From Acidobacteriota bacterium (GTDB taxonomy: Bacteria > Acidobacteriota > Terriglobia > Versatilivoradales > Versatilivoraceae): a DNA stretch of 64,000 nt. Positions 34,012 through 41,425 of this stretch are shown piece by piece. Both the position numbers and the translations under genes were made by a program. Position 1 is the first letter of the stretch. The number at the start of each line of letters is the position of its first letter. The stretch covers positions 70,413 through 134,412 of the forward strand of contig JAPPDF010000100.1 of assembly GCA_028875575.1 (NCBI GenBank). Reading direction: 5' to 3'. The notes beneath the pieces were generated by a model. That model did no database searches. It was not told the origin of the DNA and worked only from the letters and a program-made list of their open reading frames with translations.

Positions 34012-35169
34012 ATGATCAGCGAAATATCAGGATTCATCAACTACCTTACGGTCGAAAAAGGACTCTCCAGAAACACCCTGAATGCCTACAGGTCGGATCT
34101 GGAAAATCTCCGAAGGTTTCTGGAAGAGCGGAAACTTCCTCTGGACTCGCTGACTCAGAGCCACCTGCAGGAATTTGCCCGGACACTTCAGCGAGAACCG
34201 TTCATCGGTCGCTCTATTTCAAGTATTGTGTCCACACTCCGAAGATTTCTGGAAGAGCGGCAACCCTCGCCGGCATCCCTGACCAAGAGCCAACGGCAGG
34301 ACTTAATCCAGTTGCTTCAACTCGATGCCCGCTCCACTTCCAGAATTCTGTCCAGACTCCGAAACTTTCTGGAAGAGCGGAAACTCCCTCTGGAATCCCT
34401 GACTGAAAGCGACCAACAGGAATTTATCCGGACACTTCAGCGTGACGCCCGCTCCGTTTCCAGAAATCTGTCCGCGGTTCGTGGGCTTTGCCGCTGGATG
34501 GTTCTAGAAGGAAAGCGCTTCGATAATCCCTCCGAAAACCTGGAATCGCCAAAAGTCTGGAAGAAGCTGCCAGGGGTGCTGTCACTGAAACAGGTGGAGG
34601 AATTGCTGTCCCAGCCCGACCGGAAGCAGTCCCGAGGTCCCAAAGACAAGGCCATGCTGCTGAGAGACAAGGCCATGCTGGAAGTGCTCTATGCAACCGG
34701 TCTGCGTGTTTCGGAGTTGGTTTCTTTGCAGGTCAGGGACCTGCATCGCGACCGGAATTACGACCTGATGTATCTGCACTGGCTGGGAAAGGGTGAAAAG
34801 CTTCGGGCCGTTCCGCTGGGTGATTCCGCCAAGGAGGCATTGGAGCAGTACCTGCATCATGCCCGACAGAGTTTGCTCAAGGGGAAGGGCTCTCCCATGA
34901 TCTTCCTGACCAACCGAGGGCAGGGGATGACTCGACAGGGGTTCTGGAAGATGCTCAGGCGTTACGGCAAGGAGGCGGGGATCCGGTCGTCTCTCAAGCC
35001 CCATGCCTTGCGCCATGCCTTTGCAACCCACCTGTTGCAGCGGGGAGCCGACCTGCGTGCGGTTCAGATGATGCTGGGTCACTCCGATATCTCCACCACC
35101 CAGATCTATACCCACGTATTGAAGGAACGCCTGAAGGCGATCTACCGGGAACACCATCCCAGGGTTTAG
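34012..35169 (+). CDS. Xer-type tyrosine recombinase with expanded N-terminal domain
   Basis: 385 residues, against ~300 for XerC/XerD. The catalytic domain is complete: R232 (ATGLRVSEL), K260 (LGKGEKLRAVPLG), H331 and R334 (HALRHAFATH), H357 (MLGHSD) and nucleophile Y366 (IYTHVL). The extra length is in the DNA-binding N-terminus, where the helix LRRFLEERKLPLDSLT recurs at residues 33, 76 and 116. A second small duplication sits at 211-227 (DKAMLLRDKAMLEV). Xer enzymes resolve chromosome dimers at dif; a dif-like site lies at 56836. It could be the main Xer or a specialised one. It is divergent from lpxD. Confidence 0.88.
   Translation: MISEISGFINYLTVEKGLSRNTLNAYRSDLENLRRFLEERKLPLDSLTQSHLQEFARTLQREPFIGRSISSIVSTLRRFLEERQPSPASLTKSQRQDLIQLLQLDARSTSRILSRLRNFLEERKLPLESLTESDQQEFIRTLQRDARSVSRNLSAVRGLCRWMVLEGKRFDNPSENLESPKVWKKLPGVLSLKQVEELLSQPDRKQSRGPKDKAMLLRDKAMLEVLYATGLRVSELVSLQVRDLHRDRNYDLMYLHWLGKGEKLRAVPLGDSAKEALEQYLHHARQSLLKGKGSPMIFLTNRGQGMTRQGFWKMLRRYGKEAGIRSSLKPHALRHAFATHLLQRGADLRAVQMMLGHSDISTTQIYTHVLKERLKAIYREHHPRV
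34117..34380 (+). repeat. Imperfect tandem repeat inside the Xer gene
   Basis: TTTCTGGAAGAGCGG occurs at 34117-34131, 34246-34260 and 34366-34380, spaced 129 and 120 bases, both multiples of three. The bases around each copy are also similar (CTCCGAA before, CCTCTGGA.TC.CTGACT after), so this is an in-frame segmental triplication of ~40 codons with later divergence. Confidence 0.9.
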
Positions 35170-35179
35170 TGTCGCGTTT

Positions 35180-35290
35180 TCAATGTGAATTGACCGACGC
35201 CGCAGCCAAGGGATTTCCCAGCCTGTTCAGAACTTCCAACGCGCAACCGACGACTCGGAACACTTCTCTCTTGAGCCTTTTGCAAAAATC
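35180..35290 (-). pseudogene. GxxExxY-family gene remnant
   Basis: A 37-residue minus-strand stretch reads VFRVVGCALEVLNRLGNPL and then diverges to a stop. It matches the start of GxxExxY proteins (a small PD-(D/E)XK-like family, usually ~125 residues, beginning IGxAxEVhxxLGpGxxExxY). The second half is missing. Just upstream on the same strand lies the MDTNEHEF peptide seen as a leader of such genes. It is a relic, not a working gene. Confidence 0.55.
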
Positions 35291-35327
35291 GTAGCGGGGC
35301 AGGTCATCTTGCCGGCAAACGCGAGGT

Positions 35328-35530
35328 TCTGCCTTTTTCAACATTGGGTGCGACCTGGTCAAAAATGCTGTCTAACAACAAAAAGCACAAAAGGCACAAT
35401 TTGTGTTTTTGTGCCTTTTGTGGCCATTCCCGGTAGACGTCCGGCTGCCGAATTTTGCAAGAGGCTCTCTTCAAAAGAAATTCGTGTTCATTCGTGTCCA
35501 TTGGTGGTTCGTTTTTTGTTTTCTTGCACG
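35328..35530. repeat. GxxExxY-associated intergenic repeat
   Basis: It contains a perfect 14-base inverted repeat (CACAAAAGGCACAA at 35386-35399, TTGTGCCTTTTGTG at 35409-35422), the GAATTTTGCAAGAGGCTC block and a TTCGTGTTCATTCGTGTCCA run. Close relatives occur at 54440-54620 and 59850-60130 and a scrap at 61617-61640. A further unit, CCTTTTTCAACATTGGGTGC and GACCTGGT (from 35330), recurs inverted near 59997-60030. It overlaps the last codons of the histidine kinase gene. Confidence 0.65.
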
Positions 35531-36975
35531 GCGGTTCCAGCCAGGGGAATCGAGACCAGGAAGGATGTCCCTCGGCCAACCTGGCTTTCTACACCGATAC
35601 TGCCCGCGTGGTCCTCGATGATCTTCCTGGTAATGGACATTCCCAATCCGAACCCCGTGTGTTTGCCCTGAGTGAAGAAGGGCTGGAAGAGAGTGGCTTG
35701 AAGGTGGGGGGGAATGCCGGCTCCATCGTCGGTGAGCCGGATGCAGGCCTGGTCCGCCCGTGTGTGGCTGAGAATAGCGAAGGTGCCCCGACCCTTCAGG
35801 GCATCCTTGGCATTGACCGCGATATTCAGAAGAGCCCTCCTGAATTTGTCCTTGTCGATGGCAACCGGGGCATCGCAGTCGAGTTTCTGCACAAAACGGG
35901 TTTTGTTGTCTCGAAACAGGGCCTGGATCTCAATGCAGCAGTTTCTCAGAACCTGATCGAGGTTACAGGTTTCCACCGACATGCGAGTCTTCCTTACCCT
36001 GGAAAAATGCAGTATTTCATCCAGCATTCGTTCCATGCGTTCGATCTCGAAGTGGATGAATGCCAGGCACTCCTCTTTTTTGTCGGACGACAGGTCATGG
36101 TCACTCAGAATCGAGCTGAAGCCCTTGATAACGGTAATTGGTGTTCGACAGTCGTGAACGATGGTGTTGACCATGTTGCCGACCGCCGCCAGCTTTTCCG
36201 TCTTGATTCTCTCCTCCTGACTCTGCCGGATGCGGTCCATCATGTCGTTGAAGTGGTTGGCCAATCCCTCCAGCTCATCGCCCGTCTTGACTTGAATCCG
36301 GTGAGAGAGATCGCCCGCCGAGGCCCTCAAGGCTCCCCCGGCGATGGTCGAAACGGGTTCGGTGATGCGGTTGGCCAGGACACGGGCGCCCAGAATTCCC
36401 GCTACAACCGCCGCCAGACCGACCCTTAGAATGACAAACTGAATCTCCCTGACCCTCTGCCTCATGCCATCGGTCAAAAAGCCCAGGCGGACCGTGCCCC
36501 AACGTAGCCCGGACTCGGACGAGAGGACCGGAACCGTGAAATCGAAAATCGGAACCTCGGAAGAACCGTCGCCCAAACGATGATTGAGTTGACGGAACAG
36601 TGGTTTCTCGGCTTGCAGGGATTGCCGGGCCGCGGCTCCCGTCGGATGGGTATTGATCAAGGAGGCGTCTTCGGAATGGGCAGCCACCTTGCCTTCCTTG
36701 TCATAGACAATGGCATAGAGGAGCTGGCCCTCCCGCCGGGCCAGCTGCGCGTTGACCTGGAGCATGCGGTAGTTGTAGGTCTTCAAATGGGTCAAGTTGG
36801 CTCCGCTGGCGAAGATCCGGGCGATGGCGATGCCGCGCTGCCGAGTGTGGTCGCGAATCACGTTGCGCATATGGTGACTCAGCAATGAGATCGCCAGCAG
36901 AAGGACCGAGGCGACCAGCACAACGGTTGCCAATATCAACTTCATCCGCAGGTTGAGTCGGAGAAGAGCGCGCAA
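35488..36975 (-). CDS. Membrane sensor histidine kinase
   Basis: 495 residues. One membrane helix at 12-34, a periplasmic sensor of about 145 residues (LLYAIVYDKEGKVAAHS, PIFDFTVPV), a second helix near 181-200, a HAMP linker (ANRITEPVSTIAGG), then HisKA with phospho-acceptor H274 in TIVHDCRTPI. The ATPase domain has the N box (N388 in LLNIAVNAKDAL), G1 (DDGAGIP) and G2 (GFGLGMS). No response regulator is adjacent, so it is an orphan kinase with unknown signal. The last ~13 residues (VQENKKRTTNGHE) are encoded by the dispersed TTCGTG-type repeat, suggesting the original stop was displaced. Confidence 0.9.
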   Translation of the reverse strand: MRALLRLNLRMKLILATVVLVASVLLLAISLLSHHMRNVIRDHTRQRGIAIARIFASGANLTHLKTYNYRMLQVNAQLARREGQLLYAIVYDKEGKVAAHSEDASLINTHPTGAAARQSLQAEKPLFRQLNHRLGDGSSEVPIFDFTVPVLSSESGLRWGTVRLGFLTDGMRQRVREIQFVILRVGLAAVVAGILGARVLANRITEPVSTIAGGALRASAGDLSHRIQVKTGDELEGLANHFNDMMDRIRQSQEERIKTEKLAAVGNMVNTIVHDCRTPITVIKGFSSILSDHDLSSDKKEECLAFIHFEIERMERMLDEILHFSRVRKTRMSVETCNLDQVLRNCCIEIQALFRDNKTRFVQKLDCDAPVAIDKDKFRRALLNIAVNAKDALKGRGTFAILSHTRADQACIRLTDDGAGIPPHLQATLFQPFFTQGKHTGFGLGMSITRKIIEDHAGSIGVESQVGRGTSFLVSIPLAGTAVQENKKRTTNGHE

Positions 36976-37320
36976 CTAGGCCTCCAACAGAGGGAGTCCC
37001 GTATGGCGATGGTGGGAAGGAGTTGGGGAGGGCGGAATCTTAACATTGACCATGAGACCGGTCAACGACTCCGAAGCCTCATCGGCCCCCCGCCAGAGGG
37101 GCTGTGGGGTCTGTTTGGTTTCCCGGAATTTTGTGATACTTTGGGGCGCTTGTCTGGCCGATGCCTCAGGACCTGAGGCCGAGTGCGCACCGGGAAGCAG
37201 GACCACCGGCGACCCGTTTCCGGAAAGCCGTCCCCCTTCCGCGACGACGGGGCGGCTCACAAGGGCCGAAACAGGGGTGTCCCAGACTGGTGTCGACGTC
37301 CAATCGTGGTTGGATAATCG
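36976..37320. other. Divergent intergenic region, nothing recognised
   Basis: About 345 bases between the histidine kinase and recO, which point away from each other. Promoters for both should be here, but I could not place them. Open frames on either strand look random and Arg/Pro-rich. Confidence 0.5.
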
Positions 37321-38076
37321 ATGGGGATTCTGAGTAGTGAAGCCATCATCCTGCGGACCTATCCGCTCAGGGAAACAGACAAGATTGTGGTGGCCTATAC
37401 TCGAGAATACGGCAAGGTGCGCGGGGTGGCTCGCGGAAGCCGTCGGATCAAGAGCCGATTCTCCGGTCGTCTGGAGCCCTTGTCATGGGTAGAGCTGGTT
37501 GCCTTTGAAGGGCGTAATCAGGAGTTGGTATCAATCGACAAGGTGGAGTTGCTCAAGGGTTATGGCTTGGAAATGCAGGATTACCAGGCTTACCTGCGTG
37601 CCTCCTATTTGTTGGAACTCCTGATGGAAACGGTTCCCGAACATGAGGCCAACGATTCTCTGTTTCGCCTGCTGCTGCATGTGCTACCGTTGCTGGGGGA
37701 TAGTCACAAGTCCCGGCTGGCCTCCGTCTACTTCCAGATCTGGCATTTGAAACTGGCAGGATTGCTTCCCAGCCTTTCCGCGTGCAGTGGCTGCGGCGCG
37801 GGTTTGGGCTCCGGAACGGGAGCCTACTCCCAGCGGGATACCCCTGGGTTTTTCTGTCGGGAGTGCCGGAAAGGGACAGGACGTCGAGTTGGCGGAAACG
37901 TTATGGAGTTGGCCGGTCTGGTGGTGAAGAAGTCTCTGCCGGATCTGGCAGGCGGGCGAGTCGCACTGGAGGCTGTTTCAGCGCTCAATGCGGTCGCAGA
38001 GGAGATGGTTCAGGCCGCGTTCGAGCGAAAGTTCGATTCGCTGTCGCTGCTACGGCGGGAATCCGAGAATCGGTAG
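37321..38076 (+). CDS. recO: DNA repair protein RecO
   Basis: 251 residues. RecO loads RecA onto SSB-coated DNA in the RecFOR pathway. The N-terminal OB fold is recognisable (SSEAIILRTYPLRETDKIVV, KVRGVARGSRRIKSRFSGRLEPLSW). A four-cysteine zinc finger follows in the C-terminal domain (CSGCGA and CRECRKG). Length is normal. The gene ends three bases before glyQ, so it is likely co-transcribed with glyQ and glyS. Confidence 0.92.
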   Translation: MGILSSEAIILRTYPLRETDKIVVAYTREYGKVRGVARGSRRIKSRFSGRLEPLSWVELVAFEGRNQELVSIDKVELLKGYGLEMQDYQAYLRASYLLELLMETVPEHEANDSLFRLLLHVLPLLGDSHKSRLASVYFQIWHLKLAGLLPSLSACSGCGAGLGSGTGAYSQRDTPGFFCRECRKGTGRRVGGNVMELAGLVVKKSLPDLAGGRVALEAVSALNAVAEEMVQAAFERKFDSLSLLRRESENR

Positions 38077-38079
38077 ATC

Positions 38080-38928
38080 ATGTGGTTCCAACAACTGTTC
38101 ATGGAATTGCAGACGTTCTGGGCAGAGCAGGGGTGTGTCATCCATCTGCCCTATGACGTGGAAAAAGGGGCGGGAACCATGAACCCCGAGACCTTCTTCC
38201 GGGTACTCGGCCCCGATCCCTATCGAGTGGCCTATCTGGAGCCCAGCAGGCGTCCTGCAGACGGCAGATATGGGGAGAATCCCAACCGGGTCCAAAAGCA
38301 CCACCAGCTTCAAGTCGTTCTGAAGCCCAGCCCGCCCGAGGTGCAGTCCCTCTATCTGCAGAGTCTGGAAAAGATAGGCATTGACCTGCGTGGTCACGAT
38401 ATTCGATTTGAAGAGGACAATTGGGAATCGCCCACGCTGGGGGCCTGGGGAGCCGGCTGGCAGGTTCTGCTGGATGGGCTGGAGATTACCCAGTTTACCT
38501 ATTTCCAGCAGGCCGGGGGACTGGAGCTGAACCCGGTTTCGGTGGAACTCACCTATGGGTTGGAACGGATTGCCATGTTCCTGAGCCACATATCGGACGT
38601 GTTCGACCTAAAGTGGAATGCCAGTGTGGGATATCGAGACCTCAGGCACGCGGACGAAGTCCAGTTTTCCCGATACAATTTCGAATCTGCCGATATCGAC
38701 CTGCACTTCGGCTGGTTCAATGATTACGAAAAGGAGGCGGATCGTCTCATCAAAGAGGGATTGATCCTGCCGGCATACGATTACTGTCTCAAATGCTCCC
38801 ACACCTTCAATATCCTGGATGCCAGGGGCGCCATCAGCGTCTCCGAACGCACCCAGATGATTCAGCGTGTGCGCACCCTCGCCTGCCGCATCGCGCGACA
38901 ATATCTGAACGGCGAAGACCATCCGTAG
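38080..38928 (+). CDS. glyQ: Glycyl-tRNA synthetase alpha subunit
   Basis: 282 residues. The alpha subunit of the bacterial alpha2beta2 enzyme carries the catalytic core that charges tRNA-Gly. It begins [20 protein letters not shown] and has the diagnostic [30 protein letters not shown] region, [15 protein letters not shown], and [30 protein letters not shown]. It is followed by glyS after 75 bases. Confidence 0.96.
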   Translation: MWFQQLFMELQTFWAEQGCVIHLPYDVEKGAGTMNPETFFRVLGPDPYRVAYLEPSRRPADGRYGENPNRVQKHHQLQVVLKPSPPEVQSLYLQSLEKIGIDLRGHDIRFEEDNWESPTLGAWGAGWQVLLDGLEITQFTYFQQAGGLELNPVSVELTYGLERIAMFLSHISDVFDLKWNASVGYRDLRHADEVQFSRYNFESADIDLHFGWFNDYEKEADRLIKEGLILPAYDYCLKCSHTFNILDARGAISVSERTQMIQRVRTLACRIARQYLNGEDHP

Positions 38929-39003
38929 AAATCCGGAACCAGATAGGGATCCAGAAGACTGCCTGAATCTGAAGTTTCTAATTAGACATTCCGCTTTAAA
39001 CCC

Positions 39004-41094
39004 ATGGTATCAGAGTTCTTATTGGAGATTGGCTGTGAAGAGATACCGGCGCGATTCCTGCCGGGGGCCTCGCAGCAATTGAAACGGAATATTCAACAGG
39101 CTCTCTCCGATCATTCTCTGGGCTTTGACGAAATCGAAGCCTATTCGACGCCGCGTCGCTTGATTGTGCACGCCCGTGGCGTGGCTACCACCCAGCCGGC
39201 CCGGAGCGAGGAAATCACCGGCCCACCCTGGGCCATCGCCTTTGACCGGGACGGCCACCCCACGGCCGCCGCCCTGGGGTTTGCCCGCAAGCACCAGGTC
39301 GGGGTGGAGGCTCTTTCTCGGGTCAAGACCCCAAAGGGCAGTTATCTCGCCTACCGGAAGCAGGTCCCCGGTCGCGGGGCCGACGGCATATTGGCGGAGG
39401 AGGTTCCCAACGCCATCAAGGGACTGGAGTTGCCCAAGAGCATGAGATGGGAATCGAGCCAGTTTCTGTTTCTGCGGCCGATTCGCTGGATTCTCTGCCT
39501 CTTTGACGGACGGGTTGTGCCCGTTCAACTGGCCTCGGTCCGGGCTGGCGACCGTACCTACGGGCACCGGATTCTGGCCGGCAACCGTCCAGCGGTGGTG
39601 ACCGATTTCGCGGATTACCGGCAGAGACTTCAAGATTCGGATGTCGAAATCGATTCGATGAAACGGTTGAGCAGGATCGAGGCAGATCTGGAGGCAGCGG
39701 CGCTTGGGCAGGGCGGTCGTCTGGTCGAGGACCGAAGACTGCTGCAGACCGTGTCCCACCTCAGCGAGCATCCCAGCGTGGTGTGCGGGGACTTTGACCC
39801 CTCGTTCCTGAAGCTCCCGGCAGAGGTGCTGATCACGGTGATGAGAGAGCACCAGAAATACTTTTCGCTCCAGGACCCCGGGGGGAAACTGCTCCCCAAA
39901 TTCCTGGCGGTGGTGGATTCGGACGGGGCTTTTTCCCGACAGATTCAAGCTGGGCATGAGCGCGTGCTCAGCGCTCGCCTGTCGGACGCTGCCTTTTTTT
40001 GGGAGTCTGACCTCAAGGTATCGCTGCAGGACCGCATCGGTCTGCTGAAGAAGATCACCTATCAGAGAAATCTTGGCACTCTATTTCATAAGACTCGAAG
40101 GATAAGAGCCTTGTCGAAGGTTATGGTCAAGAGTATCCGACACCCTGAACTCCTTGCTCCGGTGGAGCAGGCCGCCGAGTTGTGCAAGACCGATCTGACC
40201 ACCGAGATGGTCCGGGAATTCAGCAATCTGCAGGGAGTCGTAGGGGGGCTCTACGGCCGTGTCCAGGGTATGGAGCCGGCAGCGTCGGAGGCCATATACG
40301 ATCACTACCTGCCGGTTGCTTCGGAGGACGGTGTGCCGCGCGGCCTTGCCGGAGCGATTGTCGCCATGGCCGATAAACTGGATACACTGGCGGGAGCTTT
40401 CTGCCTGGGCCTGGTGCCCACCGGATCGCGGGACCCGCTGGGGTTGCGCCGCCAGGCCATGGGGTTGATCCGTATCCTGCTGGAGAAAGAACTGGACCTT
40501 TCCTGCGAACGAATGCTGGGCAAGGCCTATGAGGGAGTTCGCAGGTTCGCCGATCGATCGTTGGAGGATACGTCCCTGATTTTTCGGAACTTCCTGAAGG
40601 ACCGGATGCGTTTCCTCTTCCGGGAGCAGGGGTTTCGCTATGATGAGATCAATGCGGTGCTGGAAGTGTGTTGGGATAATCCGGTGGAAAGCCGGAAGCG
40701 CTTGGGCGCCATCGCCGGCATGCGGGAGAGTTCCGATTTCCGGTCGCTGGCAACCAGTTTCAAGCGCATCAAGAACATTCTGTTGAAAGCCGAAGTGGAT
40801 CCTCGAGCAGCCTGCGCCATCGATTCGGCGCTGTTTACAACGCCGGAGGAGGGTCTGCTCCACGCCCAGGTCGTTTCGCTTGACCGCGGTATTTCCAAGG
40901 CTGTTGGCGCCGGACGGCACGAGGCAGCTCTGGGAATGATGGCCTCGCTGAGGCCCGCGGTGGACTCCTTCTTTGACCGGGTGCTGGTGATGGATGAGGA
41001 TCCGCGGGTGCGGAGGAATCGTCTCGCCCTGCTGGCATTTCTCCTTCAGACGTTTCTGAGGGTGGCTGATGTTTCCGAGATGGTGACGACCTGA
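39004..41094 (+). CDS. glyS: Glycyl-tRNA synthetase beta subunit
   Basis: 696 residues, normal length. The beta subunit recognises tRNA-Gly and has an HD-like and an anticodon-binding domain. It begins with FLLEIGCEEIPARFLPGA and contains RRLIVHARGVA, SMRWESSQFLFLRPIRWILCLFD, FLKLPAEVLITVMREHQKYF and the C-terminal FFDRVLVMDEDPRVRRNRLALL. It pairs with glyQ. A ~330-base repeat-bearing gap follows before ppdK. Confidence 0.95.
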   Translation: MVSEFLLEIGCEEIPARFLPGASQQLKRNIQQALSDHSLGFDEIEAYSTPRRLIVHARGVATTQPARSEEITGPPWAIAFDRDGHPTAAALGFARKHQVGVEALSRVKTPKGSYLAYRKQVPGRGADGILAEEVPNAIKGLELPKSMRWESSQFLFLRPIRWILCLFDGRVVPVQLASVRAGDRTYGHRILAGNRPAVVTDFADYRQRLQDSDVEIDSMKRLSRIEADLEAAALGQGGRLVEDRRLLQTVSHLSEHPSVVCGDFDPSFLKLPAEVLITVMREHQKYFSLQDPGGKLLPKFLAVVDSDGAFSRQIQAGHERVLSARLSDAAFFWESDLKVSLQDRIGLLKKITYQRNLGTLFHKTRRIRALSKVMVKSIRHPELLAPVEQAAELCKTDLTTEMVREFSNLQGVVGGLYGRVQGMEPAASEAIYDHYLPVASEDGVPRGLAGAIVAMADKLDTLAGAFCLGLVPTGSRDPLGLRRQAMGLIRILLEKELDLSCERMLGKAYEGVRRFADRSLEDTSLIFRNFLKDRMRFLFREQGFRYDEINAVLEVCWDNPVESRKRLGAIAGMRESSDFRSLATSFKRIKNILLKAEVDPRAACAIDSALFTTPEEGLLHAQVVSLDRGISKAVGAGRHEAALGMMASLRPAVDSFFDRVLVMDEDPRVRRNRLALLAFLLQTFLRVADVSEMVTT

Positions 41095-41425
41095 CGGGCC
41101 GATGTCGGCGCGTCGACATGACATGTTTCGAGAGGGAACAGGACTGGCCCGCATTTCTCACCAGGGGGCATGATCATGGCGCAGGATTTTTTCCTTCAGC
41201 GCGTGCTCGCGACCGAAGAGCGTAGCGGTCACTACGGTCGAGGGAGCATGTGCGCGCTGAAGGGAAAAAGACCAGCCAGGGCGTGCCCAGCGCCGTCTGT
41301 TACCCGCAAGCCCCTTACATTGAGCCAATCAAGGTGCTGATAGATAAACTACCTTTCGTCATGCCACCAGCGGCCTGGTGAGAAATGCGGGCTGGAGTCC
41401 TGGCGAGTTGAATCGGAGAGTGACA
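41095..41425. other. Repeat-bearing gap between glyS and ppdK
   Basis: About 330 bases, mostly the hairpin element at 41147-41332. After it comes CATGCCACCAGCGGCCTGGT with GAGAAATGCGGGCT (to about 41391), which recurs inverted near 56978-57014. The ppdK ribosome site (GGAG near 41415) lies at the end. Confidence 0.6.
41147..41332 (+). repeat. Structured hairpin element, copy A
   Basis: ~186 bases, roughly 85-90 % identical by eye to 57040-57226 in inverse orientation. The core 41192-41264 folds into a long imperfect hairpin: TCCTTCAGCGCG with CGCGCTGAAGGG outside, GCTC/GAGC, and GACC...GTAG with CTACGGTC inside. Between copies the stems are conserved while the terminal loop changes (CGGTCA here, CGGTTT there). 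A frame of about 55 codons (MIMAQ...) is open in both, but the changes fit structure better than coding. Confidence 0.75.

Noticed and set aside
35328..35470. Short palindromes that might be a CRISPR array
   Set aside because: The repeats are two arms of one hairpin and dispersed debris; there is no regular repeat-spacer spacing and no cas gene.
41173..41340. ~55-codon frame inside the hairpin element
   Set aside because: It is open in both copies, but changes fall in loops as well as codon positions and the C-termini differ; a structural RNA or DNA element explains it better.
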